Shown here: positions 52,808 to 61,174 of the stretch, in pieces
How the letters are laid out: every line of letters starts with the position of its first letter
How positions within the stretch are numbered: position 1 is the first letter of the stretch
From: an uncultured Oscillospiraceae bacterium
Lineage (GTDB): Bacteria; Bacillota; Clostridia; Oscillospirales; Ruminococcaceae
Assembly: GCA_900548355.1 (NCBI GenBank)
Contig: URKR01000007.1
Span: forward strand, 1 to 64,000
Direction: 5' to 3'
DNA: 64,000 bases
Translations under genes and position numbers: made by a program
The notes under the pieces: generated by a model
What the model saw: only the letters and a program-made list of their open reading frames with translations
The model's database searches: none
Told to the model about the DNA's origin: nothing

Positions 52808-53382
52808 TGGCAGCAAACAAGGCGAAAGGGGAGTCCACCTTTAAGACGATGGTCTACCCGGTCATCATCCTCGTTGTGATCTGCGTGGTCTGCAGTGCGG
52901 CGCTTGCCGTGCTTAATGATGTGACCGCCCCGATCATTGCGGCCAATGAGGCCGCCCAGACCCAGGAAGCCTATCTCGGCGTGCTGCCTGCGGGCACCGA
53001 CGCGGCATCCCTTGTCACCCACGACGGGCTGACAACCGAAGGCGTGATCGGCGCGGTGACAGCGCCGGACGGCACCATTGCGGTGCAGGCTTCGGCCGCC
53101 GGGTACAGCGGCAACCAGGTGACCCTCTTTGTCAGTTTTGATGCGGCAGGTTCGATTTTGAACCTCAGCGTTGACGCTTCCACCCAGACGACCGGCATCG
53201 GCTCCAAGGTGGCGGAGGACAGCTTTGTTTCGGCCTTCCTGGGCTGGAACGCCGCCGAGCCGGTTGCCGCGGGGAACCCGGTGGATGCGATTGCCGGCGC
53301 GACCTATTCCTCTGACGCGGTATTCAACGCCCTCAATGCGGCGATCACCTGCTACAACACCGAACTCAAGGGGGTGGCGTAA
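52807..53382 (+). CDS. rnfG: Rnf complex subunit G
   Basis: 191 residues. One N-terminal membrane helix (about 14-38) and an outside domain. Flavinylation motif DAIAGATYSS with Thr166 as the probable FMN-linked residue. ATG overlaps the rnfD stop (TGATG). The FMN is attached by ApbE, which is not encoded in this window. Confidence 0.94.
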   Translation: MAANKAKGESTFKTMVYPVIILVVICVVCSAALAVLNDVTAPIIAANEAAQTQEAYLGVLPAGTDAASLVTHDGLTTEGVIGAVTAPDGTIAVQASAAGYSGNQVTLFVSFDAAGSILNLSVDASTQTTGIGSKVAEDSFVSAFLGWNAAEPVAAGNPVDAIAGATYSSDAVFNALNAAITCYNTELKGVA

Positions 53383-53384
53383 AG

Positions 53385-54101
53385 ATGGCAGCCAAACAAA
53401 ACAAACCCAGCAAATGGAAAATCTTTACCGCCGGTATCATCCGCGAAAACCCGGTGCTGCGCCTGGTGCTCGGGTGCTGCTCGGCCCTGGCGATCACCAC
53501 CACGGTGTCCGGCGCGCTTGGCATGGGCCTTTCCATGACCTTCGTGCTCGTATGCTCAAACATTGTCATCAGCGCGCTGCGCAAGGCAATCCCGGACAAA
53601 GTTCATCTGCCCTGCTACATTGTCATTATTGCGGCCTTCGTCACCGTTGTACAGATGGTGCTGCAAGCCTATGTGCCGGATCTATACGAATCACTCGGCG
53701 TTTTCCTGGCGCTGATCGTCGTCAACTGCATCATCCTTGGCCGGGCCGAAATGTTCGCCTGCAAGCACACGGTGGTCGAATCCGCGCTTGACGGCCTTGG
53801 CATGGGCCTGGGCTACATCCTCACGATGCTCTGCATGTCCTCCATCCGGGAAATTCTCGGCAACGGCAGCTGGCTCGGCATCCAGATCATCCCGGAATCG
53901 GTTGACCGCATGGGCATCATGAACCAGGCGCCGGGGGGGTTCTTCGTATTCGGTTGCCTGATGGCGCTCTGCATCTTTATTGAAAAGAAGACCAACCACC
54001 CGATCGAGCGCAAGAGCTGCGGCGATGTCATGCTTGACACCATCGACGCAGCCAAGGCCGAAAACGGGGCCGATACCGCGAAAGGGGGTGACCAGGCATG
54101 A
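53385..54101 (+). CDS. rnfE: Rnf complex subunit E
   Basis: 238 residues with six membrane helices. FTAGIIRENPVLRLVLGCCSALAITTT carries the characteristic ENPV and the two Cys that hold an Fe-S cluster with RnfA. KHTVVESALDGLGMGLG and SIREILGNG follow. The C-terminal tail is Lys/Ala-rich. ATGA overlap with rnfA. Confidence 0.95.
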   Translation: MAAKQNKPSKWKIFTAGIIRENPVLRLVLGCCSALAITTTVSGALGMGLSMTFVLVCSNIVISALRKAIPDKVHLPCYIVIIAAFVTVVQMVLQAYVPDLYESLGVFLALIVVNCIILGRAEMFACKHTVVESALDGLGMGLGYILTMLCMSSIREILGNGSWLGIQIIPESVDRMGIMNQAPGGFFVFGCLMALCIFIEKKTNHPIERKSCGDVMLDTIDAAKAENGADTAKGGDQA

Positions 54102-54736
54102 GCCAGGTGGCTGTGTTTGCGACCATCTTCTTTAACCTGATCCTGGTCAACAACTACGTCCTTGTCCAGTTTTTGGGCATCTGCCCGTTTTTGGGTGTCT
54201 CGAAAAAGCTCGATTCCTCGGTCGGCATGGGCCTGGCCGTCATCTTTGTCATGGTGCTGGCCACGGCCGTGACCTTCCCGCTGCAGATTTATCTGCTGGA
54301 TGCGTTTGACCTTGGCTATATGCAAACGGTCATCTTCATCCTGGTCATCGCGGTGCTGGTCCAGCTGATTGAGATTACGCTCAAAAAGTATGTTCCGGCG
54401 CTTTACACCGCGCTCGGCGTCTATCTGCCGCTGATCACCACCAACTGCTGCGTGCTTGGCGTGACCATCCTCGCCGTGCAGGACTATTCCTCGGTCGTTA
54501 CGGAGCAGGGCTTTGGCCTGGCTTTTGCCGAAGCGCTGGTCTGTGCGGCCGGCGCGGGTGTCGGATTCCTGGTTGCGATGCTGCTGTTCTGCGGTGTGCG
54601 CCAGCGTGTCGAAGCCGCCAACCCGCCCGAAAGTTTCAAAGGCCTGCCGATCACGCTGGTTTCGGCTGCCATCACTTCGATGAGCTTTATGGGCTTCGGC
54701 GGCCTGGTCGAAAACATCATCGCCGCACTGCTGTAA
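54098..54736 (+). CDS. rnfA: Rnf complex subunit A
   Basis: 212 residues, six helices in inverted topology to RnfE. The signatures are FFNLILVNNYVLVQFLGICPFLGVS and YLPLITTNCCVLG with conserved Cys, the latter holding the membrane Fe-S cluster with RnfE. Coupled to rnfE. Confidence 0.96.
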   Translation: MSQVAVFATIFFNLILVNNYVLVQFLGICPFLGVSKKLDSSVGMGLAVIFVMVLATAVTFPLQIYLLDAFDLGYMQTVIFILVIAVLVQLIEITLKKYVPALYTALGVYLPLITTNCCVLGVTILAVQDYSSVVTEQGFGLAFAEALVCAAGAGVGFLVAMLLFCGVRQRVEAANPPESFKGLPITLVSAAITSMSFMGFGGLVENIIAALL

Positions 54737-54752
54737 AGAAGGGGGAACACAG

Positions 54753-55589
54753 ATGAATCCGATCATTCTGGCGGTCGCCGTACTGGCGGTGCTGGGGCTG
54801 GTGGGCAGTATCATTCTGGTGCTGGCTTCCAAGTTCATGGCGGTCTATGAGGACCCCCGCATTGCCGAAGTCACGGCCTGCCTGGCCGGCGCAAACTGCG
54901 GCGGCTGCGGGTATGCCGGCTGTGCCGATTATGCCAAGGCGATTGTTGAGGACGGTGCGCCGACCTTCAAGTGCGCACCCGGCGGAGACAAAACGGCCGA
55001 CGCGATCAATGAAATTATGGGGGCCGAAAGCTCCGACCGGCCGAGCCTGCGGGCCGTTGTGCTCTGCAACGGCGGCGAAAACTGCCAGCAGCGCTTTACC
55101 TACCAGGGCGTACAGACCTGCGTGGCCGCGGCCGCCGTGGCCGGCGGCCCCAGCGCCTGCGCCTACGGCTGCCTGGGCCTGGGGGACTGCACCCGCGCCT
55201 GCGTCTTTGACGCGATGCACATCGTGAACGGCGTGGCCAAAGTTGACCGCGAAAAGTGCACCGGCTGCACTGCCTGCCAGAGCGCCTGCCCGCGCGGCAT
55301 CATCGATATGAAGCCGATCGCTCCGCAGCCGGCCGTCAAATGCTCGAACACCGAGCGCGGCGCGGCGGTCAACAAAATCTGCAAGACCGGCTGCATTGCC
55401 TGCGGCCTCTGCGTCAAGAACTGCCCGCAGCAGGCGATCTTCCTCAAAAACAACGTTGCCGTCATCGATTACACCCAGTGCAACGGCTGCGGCACCTGCG
55501 TGACCAAGTGCCCGAAGAAGGCCATCCAGTGGATCGAAGGCAAACCCGCCTCGATCGACGCCCCGGTGCCCGCGCCTGAAGTGCGGTAA
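54753..55589 (+). CDS. rnfB: Rnf complex subunit B
   Basis: 278 residues. An N-terminal membrane helix (about 3-25), a CxxCxxC...C cluster (LAGANCGGCGYAGCADY, with the next Cys in FKCAPGG), then two bacterial 2[4Fe-4S] ferredoxin modules (CTGCTACQSACPRG, CGLCVKNCPQ, CNGCGTCVTKCPKK) and one further set (ACGLC...). It accepts electrons from reduced ferredoxin. GGGGGAACAC precedes the start; the operon ends here, with a repeat behind. Confidence 0.95.
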   Translation: MNPIILAVAVLAVLGLVGSIILVLASKFMAVYEDPRIAEVTACLAGANCGGCGYAGCADYAKAIVEDGAPTFKCAPGGDKTADAINEIMGAESSDRPSLRAVVLCNGGENCQQRFTYQGVQTCVAAAAVAGGPSACAYGCLGLGDCTRACVFDAMHIVNGVAKVDREKCTGCTACQSACPRGIIDMKPIAPQPAVKCSNTERGAAVNKICKTGCIACGLCVKNCPQQAIFLKNNVAVIDYTQCNGCGTCVTKCPKKAIQWIEGKPASIDAPVPAPEVR

Positions 55590-55735
55590 GTTTTGAGAGT
55601 TTAGAGCTCAGAGTTTAGAGTTAAGTTAAGGAAACGCGCCTGCGGCGCGATTTTGAAAAACGAGTCAAGGATGTTCCCGAGCGCTTTTCCAAATCGTGCC
55701 GCGAGCGCGTTTTTCTATCAAACAGGAAAAGGGGA
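55590..55735. repeat. dispersed intergenic element, copy j
   Basis: Left end TTGAGAGTTTAGAGCTCAGA, core ACGCGCCTGCGGCGCGATTT, then a more degenerate right arm (TCGTGCCGCGAGCGCGTTTT). It uses the same core words as the two identical copies at 56814 and 57559. Confidence 0.65.
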
Positions 55736-55743
55736 GAGGATCC

Positions 55744-56772
55744 ATGCAAGTCAAAACCATCCGCATCGTCAGCCTTTCGGCCGGTACCCTGGGCGAGGAT
55801 TTTGTGCGCCACGAGCTCGAAATCGGGCTGCAACGCCTGCGGGCCTGGGGCGTGCAGGTGCAATTCGGCGCGCACGCGCTGCGCGGCCGGGATTATATCG
55901 CCGCCCACTCCGAAGCCCGCGCCGCCGACCTGTGTGATGCCTTCCGCGACCCGGCGGTCGATATGATCCTCTGTGCAATCGGTGGGGACGATACCTACCG
56001 GCTTCTGCCCTATCTCTTCAGCCATGATGAACTGAAAAATGCCGTCACAAACAAAATCTTCCTCGGCTTTTCGGATACGACGGTCAACCACCTGATGCTG
56101 CACAAACTCGGCTTGCCGACCTTCTATGGACAGGCTTTCCTGTCCGATGTCTGTGAGATTGCCGATACCATGCTGCCCTATACCGAGCGGTATTTCACCG
56201 AGCTGCTGCGCACCGGCGCCATTCGCCAGGTTACGCCGAGCCCGGTTTGGTATGACGGCCGCACCGACTTTTCGCCGGCCGCCGTTGGCAGCGCGATGCC
56301 CGCTCACCCGAACGCCGGGTTCGAGCTTTGGCAGGGGCCGGCGCGGTTCGAGGGGAAAATCCTCGGCGGCTGCATTGATACGCTGTTCGACCTGTTTGAC
56401 AACACCCGCTACGCCGATTCAGTGGAAACCTGCGCGCGGTATGGCCTTTTCCCGACGCTGGAGGATTGGCGCGGCAAGATCCTGCTGCTGGAATCAAGCG
56501 AGGAACAGCCCGCGCCGGAAAAGTATCGCCGCATGGTGGAGGCGCTCAAACAAGCCGGCGTTTTTTCGGCCGTGTCCGGCGTGCTGGTCGGCAAGCCGAT
56601 GGACGAGAAATATGCCGGCGACTACCGCCGCATCCTCTGTGAGGTGGTTGCCGACCCGTCGCTGCCGATCCTTGGCAATCTGAACATCGGCCACGCCACA
56701 CCGCGCTGCATCCTGCCCCTCGGCATCCCCGCCGCCGTCGATGCCGACGCGCAGGTGATACGGTTTTTATGA
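55744..56772 (+). CDS. S66-family LD-carboxypeptidase/MccF-like peptidase
   Basis: 342 residues. The ATG at 55744 follows GGGGAGAGG. GGDDTYRLLPYLF and the nucleophile Ser in GFSDTTVNHLML match the MccF branch of S66, which removes amino acids from murein tetrapeptides or from microcin C-type nucleotides. The catalytic Glu/His would be in LLESSEEQP and GNLNIGHATPR. Cytoplasmic. It could act in cell-wall recycling or self-protection. No microcin genes lie nearby. Confidence 0.85.
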   Translation: MQVKTIRIVSLSAGTLGEDFVRHELEIGLQRLRAWGVQVQFGAHALRGRDYIAAHSEARAADLCDAFRDPAVDMILCAIGGDDTYRLLPYLFSHDELKNAVTNKIFLGFSDTTVNHLMLHKLGLPTFYGQAFLSDVCEIADTMLPYTERYFTELLRTGAIRQVTPSPVWYDGRTDFSPAAVGSAMPAHPNAGFELWQGPARFEGKILGGCIDTLFDLFDNTRYADSVETCARYGLFPTLEDWRGKILLLESSEEQPAPEKYRRMVEALKQAGVFSAVSGVLVGKPMDEKYAGDYRRILCEVVADPSLPILGNLNIGHATPRCILPLGIPAAVDADAQVIRFL

Positions 56773-56885
56773 GAGTTGAGATTTTAGAGGTAAGAGTTTA
56801 GATAAGGAAAACCCGCCTGCGGCGCGATTTGAAAAGATGACCGGTAACTTTCCGGCAATTTTCAAATTCGCGCCGCAGGCGCGTT
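56771..56885. repeat. dispersed intergenic element, left half with 72-bp core
   Basis: AGAGTTGAGATTTTAGAGG ends, then the 72-bp palindromic core (56814-56885), which begins CGCCTGCGGCGCG and ends CGCGCCGCAGGCGCGTT. The core is identical over all 72 bases to 57559-57630. The element's right end is missing here and is found after the second core. Confidence 0.85.
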
Positions 56886-57558
56886 GAATTTTGGTTAGAG
56901 AAGATGTGAGAACAGGAATTGTTTTTTACACAAATTTTCTGACATCGATTTGTATATAATTTATATTGACAAATATAGAAAAAGGATTATTTTGGAACTA
57001 TAGAAATAAAGGAAGGCAATACCGATGATGTAATGTATAGTATTTTCTTTGCCTCGTATTCCTATCAGATATCGACTGCTGAAGCCGCAGGCCGCGGCAT
57101 AATTATGAATATTCAGCGTGATTTGGTTTACGGTGGAGAAACAATTTGGTTTGAATCACAATAAAAGGCTCCATATATCAAAGCAACACGATATTAAGGA
57201 CATATGCGATGAAAAAGGCCAAATGTTGGACTGCTTGTTGGAAGATTCTTCGTTACGGGACGTTGCCCGTAATTTTAGTAAACACAATTATCCTGTTGCG
57301 TGAAGGAAACACAATTCTCATTTCGCTTATAGGCAACCAGCTTGGAGCCCTCATGTGGCTCATACACTTCATTTCAACCTTTGTACTTTCGATAACGCGG
57401 GAATATTTGAAGCAGTCTAATAGCGAGGTGGCGAAACCATCCGGCACAAGTGAAAAACAGGACAATGTACTTCCAAACACCGCCGAAGAGGATTCCAAAC
57501 AGCAGAAAACAGAGTGATTTAACACAGCATAATCCGCTCGCGTGGCTGAACCCATACG
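56886..57558 (+). other. AT-rich island between two identical 72-bp cores
   Basis: 673 bp, clearly more AT-rich than the surroundings, with TATA-rich stretches at 56945-56985. A coding-like frame reads from about 56980 (KKDYFGTIEIKEGNTDDVMY) and stops at 57164 after ...GGETIWFESQ; an ATG lies within it at 57033. The best membrane-protein frame is at 57209. No known element end, integrase or attachment site is seen. Confidence 0.6.
57209..57517 (+). CDS. hypothetical two-helix membrane protein in AT-rich island
   Basis: 102 residues from the ATG at 57209 (TAAGGAC upstream). Two hydrophobic stretches: about 17-30 (LPVILVNTIILL) and 36-62 (ILISLIGNQLGALMWLIHFI and onward). The C-terminal third is polar and Lys/Glu/Gln-rich. 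No family recognised. Composition is foreign to the window. An overlapping 61-residue frame (57118-57303) is less convincing. The whole segment may be a remnant, so this is a low-confidence gene. Confidence 0.35.
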   Translation: MKKAKCWTACWKILRYGTLPVILVNTIILLREGNTILISLIGNQLGALMWLIHFISTFVLSITREYLKQSNSEVAKPSGTSEKQDNVLPNTAEEDSKQQKTE

Positions 57559-57654
57559 CGCCTGCGGCGCGATTTGAAAAGATGACCGGTAACTTTCCGG
57601 CAATTTTCAAATTCGCGCCGCAGGCGCGTTCTATATCTAAACTCTCAACTCTTT
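57559..57654. repeat. second copy of the 72-bp core with the right end of the element
   Basis: 57559-57630 is base-for-base the core found at 56814-56885. It is followed by CTATATCTAAACTCTCAACT, which pairs with the AGAGTTGAGA...TTTAGA left end at 56771-56812. Taking out one core plus the island would restore one complete element. Confidence 0.85.
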
Positions 57655-58584
57655 TCAGAACAGCGGCCCCTTCGGGTAGCGCCCTTCCTCCGCCATGCGG
57701 GCCAGGGCGGCCATCAGGGCGGGTTTGTCCTCGCGGTAGGTGATGCCGTACCATTTGTCGGGGCTGGTCAGCACCTGCACCGTCGCGGCGCGGTCGGCCA
57801 GCGCGGCGGTCACGACGCTCGGCAGGTAATACTCGCATTTGAGCGGGTTCTTCGGCAGATTTTCCTGCAAAAACGCTGCAAAACCGTCCCGCGCGCGGTC
57901 GAGGAAATCCGGCGTAAAGCCCCACAGATTCATCGAGACGACGTCCTTGGCGTCAAGCGGTTGCCAGCTCGCGCCGTCATCCTCGGTATAGGCAATGCCG
58001 TCGCCGCGCGTCTCGATCCGGGTGCGCTCGGTCACCCGGATCAGCTTGTTTTCAGCGTCCAGTTCGCACACCCCGCGGGAAACCGACCCGTTCTCGCTGA
58101 CTGTGTTGCCGAGCAGAAAACCGACCATCGCCCAGGGGCTGGGGGTTCCGGGCTCGGTTGCGGCATGGGCCAGGTGGTCGTAGATCAGCCGGAAGCCGGT
58201 CGGGCCGTAGTAGTCGTCGGCGTTGATGACAGCGAACGGTGCGTCGAGCGCTTCGGCCGCTGCAAGCACCGCGTGGGCCGTGCCCCAGGGCTTGACGCGG
58301 CTTTCGGGAACTGTGAACCCGGCCGGCAGCTTGTCCAGCGTCTGGTAGGCGTAGCGCACGGTGAGCCCGGCTTTTTCGGCGCGTGCGCCGACGCTCTCAC
58401 GGAAAGCCGCGTCGATCTCCGGCTTGATGATAAAGACGACGGTCTCAAAACCGGCACGGCGCGCGTCAAACAGGCTGTAATCCAAAATTGCCTCGCCGTG
58501 CGGCCCCACCGGGTCAATCTGCTTCAGCCCGCCGTAGCGGCTGCCCATGCCGGCCGCCATCACGGCCAGGATCGGTTTGTTCAT
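57655..58584 (-). CDS. sugar-phosphate nucleotidyltransferase-like protein
   Basis: 309 residues. MAAGMGSRYGGLKQIDPVGP is a variant of the G-x-G-x-R-x4-P-K loop; the divergent SRYGGLKQ is typical of a Clostridia nucleotidyltransferase group often annotated as NTP transferase. INADDYYG is the metal-binding DxD site. C-terminally WGFTPDFLDRARDGFAAFLQENL. It would activate a sugar phosphate or choline-like phosphate with NTP. No kinase or glycan gene lies beside it. The stop codon abuts the repeat. Confidence 0.82.
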   Translation of the reverse strand: MNKPILAVMAAGMGSRYGGLKQIDPVGPHGEAILDYSLFDARRAGFETVVFIIKPEIDAAFRESVGARAEKAGLTVRYAYQTLDKLPAGFTVPESRVKPWGTAHAVLAAAEALDAPFAVINADDYYGPTGFRLIYDHLAHAATEPGTPSPWAMVGFLLGNTVSENGSVSRGVCELDAENKLIRVTERTRIETRGDGIAYTEDDGASWQPLDAKDVVSMNLWGFTPDFLDRARDGFAAFLQENLPKNPLKCEYYLPSVVTAALADRAATVQVLTSPDKWYGITYREDKPALMAALARMAEEGRYPKGPLF

Positions 58585-58717
58585 GCAAAAAACTCCCTTT
58601 CACTGAAAACGCTGAGGTTTGCTGTTTCTATTGTACACCGCCCGCCGCCCGCTGGCAAGCGGCAGCGGGAAGGAATGGAAGAAAGCCCGAAATTATGAAG
58701 TTTTTGTAAAATTTCGT

Positions 58718-58746
58718 TTGCGCCGCCCGGACGCCTGTGCTATACT
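58718..58746 (+). promoter_or_regulatory. promoter of the CarD-dmpA unit
   Basis: TTGCGC (58718-58723), 17 bp, TATACT (58741-58746) with TG at -14. Confidence 0.65.
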
Positions 58747-58814
58747 ATTATTATAGGTAGGAAATCAAAGGCGGCGCCGCGTGCCGGCGCCGCGGGACAA
58801 GAAAGTGTGAAGCC

Positions 58815-59333
58815 ATGTATCAAAAAGGGGACATCGTCATCTATGGGGCGCACGGGATCTGCCGTGTGGAGGAGGTAGCCCCGCTCAAAATGCGCATCGC
58901 AACCGAACATCGCCTGTACTACACCCTGCGTGCATACTATCAGCAGGAACTGGTCATCTATGCGCCGGTAGACGGGGCGGCCATTGTCATTCGCCCGCCG
59001 CTGACCAAGGCGGAGGCTGAAGCCGTTATTGCAGACCTGCCCGGCATTGAACCCCTTACAGTGCAGGATGAAAAAAAGCGTGAGGCCGATTACCGCGCCG
59101 TGCTTCATGGCTGTGACTGCCGCGCCATTGCGGCGCTGCTGAAAACCCTGCGCGCCCGGCGGGTACAGCGTGCCAAACAGGGCCGGCACCCGACCGGCCT
59201 GGATGAGCGGTATACCCACCTGGCCGAAGAGCAGCTCTACGGTGAGCTTGGCTATGTACTGGGCATTCCCCGTGCCGAAGCCCCCGCCTATGTCCGCCGC
59301 CAGCTCGGGCTGGATGAAGCGGATGCAAGCTGA
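58815..59333 (+). CDS. CarD-family transcriptional regulator
   Basis: 172 residues. N-terminal CarD/TRCF RNA-polymerase interaction domain at about 1-60 (YQKGDIVIYGAHGICRVEEV, YYTLRAYYQQELVIYAPVD) and a helical DNA-binding C-terminal part (about 75-165). It would bind RNA polymerase beta and stabilise open complexes at certain promoters. In Clostridia the number of CarD paralogues varies. The next gene begins 13 bp later, so they are probably cotranscribed. Confidence 0.88.
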   Translation: MYQKGDIVIYGAHGICRVEEVAPLKMRIATEHRLYYTLRAYYQQELVIYAPVDGAAIVIRPPLTKAEAEAVIADLPGIEPLTVQDEKKREADYRAVLHGCDCRAIAALLKTLRARRVQRAKQGRHPTGLDERYTHLAEEQLYGELGYVLGIPRAEAPAYVRRQLGLDEADAS

Positions 59334-59346
59334 AAGGAGACAGCAT

Positions 59347-60321
59347 ATGGAACTGCAGCAAATTCCATTGACCGCACTGGCCGGTGTGCAAATCGGCCAT
59401 GCACAGGATGAAGCAGCCGCGACCGGCTGCACCGTTTTCCTGCTGGGGGCGGAAGGCGCCCCGGCCGGGCTGGATGTGCGCGGCGGCGGGCCGGCCAGCC
59501 GGGAAAGCGAACTGCTCAAACCGCTGGCTGCCGCCGGGGCCATCCATGCCATTTTGCTGAGCGGCGGCAGCGCCTTTGGGCTGGATGCCGCCGGCGGTGT
59601 GATGCGCTATCTGGAGGAAAACGGCATCGGGTTTGATACCGGCTACGCCAGGGTGCCGCTTGTCTGCCAGGCAGATCTGTACGACCTGAGCCTGGGCAGC
59701 GCAGCGGTCCGCCCCGACGCCGCAATGGCTTACGCCGCCTGCCAGGACGCCGCCCGCAGCACATGGCGCGGCGGGAATGTCGGGGCCGGGGCCGGGGCTT
59801 CGGTGGGCAAGCCCTGCGGCATGGAGCGTGCGATGAAATCCGGCATCGGCGCCTGTGCGTTCCAGCTCGGCGCGCTGCAGGTGGCCGCCGTGGTGGCTGT
59901 CAATGCCCTGGGCGACGTGATTGACCCTGCTACCGGCCGGCGCGTAGCCGGCCTGCGTGATGCGGACGGCCAGTTCCGCCCGGACAGCCTTGGCGCCGAA
60001 GCCGCCCTGCTGGCTTCTACCGCCGTGACAGAAAACCGTTTTGTTTCGAATACCACACTGGGCGTTGTGCTGACCAACGCGCAGTTTGACAAAACCGCGC
60101 TGTGCAAGATCGCCGGTATGGCGCAGGACGGCCTGGCGCGGGCGATCTGCCCGGTGCACACTTCGGCCGATGGCGATACCGTGTATGCGGTCAGTCTGGG
60201 GCAGGTGGCGGCCGACCGGGATGTGGTCGGCACACTGGCCGCCCGCGCTGTCGAAGGCGCCATTCTTGACGCTGTCCGGGTACCCGGCGCAAACGGTCTG
60301 CCGGGCATCCAGGATGCCTGA
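59347..60321 (+). CDS. P1/S58-family peptidase (DmpA/NylC-like)
   Basis: 324 residues. ATG at 59347, AAGGAGA upstream. AILLSGGSAFGLDAAGGVMRYLEE and the self-cleaving site NTTLGVVLTN (Thr/Ser nucleophile after Asn) match the DmpA/P1 N-terminal nucleophile family, which splits itself into two chains and cleaves beta-alanyl or D-amino acid peptides or amides. GGNVGAGAGASVGKPCG is the Gly-rich family motif. Cytoplasmic; the substrate is unknown. Terminated at 60343. Confidence 0.9.
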   Translation: MELQQIPLTALAGVQIGHAQDEAAATGCTVFLLGAEGAPAGLDVRGGGPASRESELLKPLAAAGAIHAILLSGGSAFGLDAAGGVMRYLEENGIGFDTGYARVPLVCQADLYDLSLGSAAVRPDAAMAYAACQDAARSTWRGGNVGAGAGASVGKPCGMERAMKSGIGACAFQLGALQVAAVVAVNALGDVIDPATGRRVAGLRDADGQFRPDSLGAEAALLASTAVTENRFVSNTTLGVVLTNAQFDKTALCKIAGMAQDGLARAICPVHTSADGDTVYAVSLGQVAADRDVVGTLAARAVEGAILDAVRVPGANGLPGIQDA

Positions 60322-60342
60322 ACAATATACACAGCAGTTCCC

Positions 60343-60378
60343 AACCCGGGCGCGCAGTTTTTCTGCCGCCCGGGTTTT
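60343..60378 (+). terminator. terminator after the DmpA-type peptidase
   Basis: AACCCGGGCG/CGCCCGGGTT (60343-60352, 60367-60376) with an inner GCAG/CTGC pair and TTTT. Confidence 0.85.
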
Positions 60379-60439
60379 GCTGTGCGGCGCCCCAAAGCCG
60401 GGCCACGGGCGCGTTCCGGTGAAAATTCCGGGTATTGCA

Positions 60440-60468
60440 TTGATTTTTGCGAACAGCAGTGCTATAAT
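60440..60468 (+). promoter_or_regulatory. promoter of the DUF4956-CotH-VTC operon
   Basis: TTGATT (60440-60445), 17 bp, TATAAT (60463-60468). Confidence 0.7.
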
Positions 60469-60499
60469 ACGCACCATTACCGGGTAAGGAGAAAAGAGA

Positions 60500-61174
60500 A
60501 TGAGCACGCGTCAAATTTTGGAATACCTGCTGGAAACCAACACAAGCGTTTCGGTTTTGCAGCTTTGCTTTTCGCTGCTGTTGGCGGCGGTGTTGTCGGC
60601 GTTTATGTATTTTGTGTATCGTGGCACCTACCGCGGCACGCTGTATTCCAAAAACTTCAACGTCACGCTGGTGCTTGTTGCGCTGATCACAACGGTGGTT
60701 ATGATCGTCATCGGCACCAATCTCGCGCTTTCGCTCGGCATGGTGGGCAGCTTGTCCATCATCCGTTTCCGTACCGCCATCAAGGAACCGCGCGATATTG
60801 CCTTTGTCTTTTGGGCGGTCGCCATCGGTTTGGCCTGTGGCAGTGAGTTTTACCTGGCCGGTGTGCTGGGCAGCGCGCTGATCGCGGTGGTGCTGGTTGT
60901 TGCAAACCTTGATTTGTACGATTCGGTCTCTTACCTGCTGGTTGTGCAGGGCGGCGATGAAGCGCTGGACCCGGCCGCAGTGGAAGCTGCGGTACACGGC
61001 CAGGTGCGGGCTTCCAAACTGCGGATGCGCAGCGTGCGCGCCGGCAGCCAGGAACTGACGTATGAACTGCGGCTGAAAAGCGGCAACACGGCGGCCCTTG
61101 TGGCGGCGGTACGCGGCTGCGCCGGGGTGGAAAGCGTCAACCTTGTCAGTTACAGCGGGGAATCCATCGGATGA
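60500..61174 (+). CDS. DUF4956 membrane protein
   Basis: 224 residues with about four membrane helices (roughly 18-40, 55-85, 95-112, 116-135). Between helices 2 and 3 the motif GSLSIIRFRTAIKEPRD is conserved in the family; the charged loop faces the cytoplasm. A small C-terminal alpha/beta domain (~150-220, ELTYELRLKSGN) resembles the ACT-like tail of MgtC-type proteins. Genes of this type often lie next to CotH and VTC-domain genes, as here. ATGA overlap with the CotH gene. Function unproven. Confidence 0.9.
   Translation: MSTRQILEYLLETNTSVSVLQLCFSLLLAAVLSAFMYFVYRGTYRGTLYSKNFNVTLVLVALITTVVMIVIGTNLALSLGMVGSLSIIRFRTAIKEPRDIAFVFWAVAIGLACGSEFYLAGVLGSALIAVVLVVANLDLYDSVSYLLVVQGGDEALDPAAVEAAVHGQVRASKLRMRSVRAGSQELTYELRLKSGNTAALVAAVRGCAGVESVNLVSYSGESIG

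Noticed and set aside
57118..57303. 61-codon frame in the AT-rich island
   Set aside because: Overlaps a longer membrane-protein frame, has no ribosome site, and may be only part of a decayed gene.
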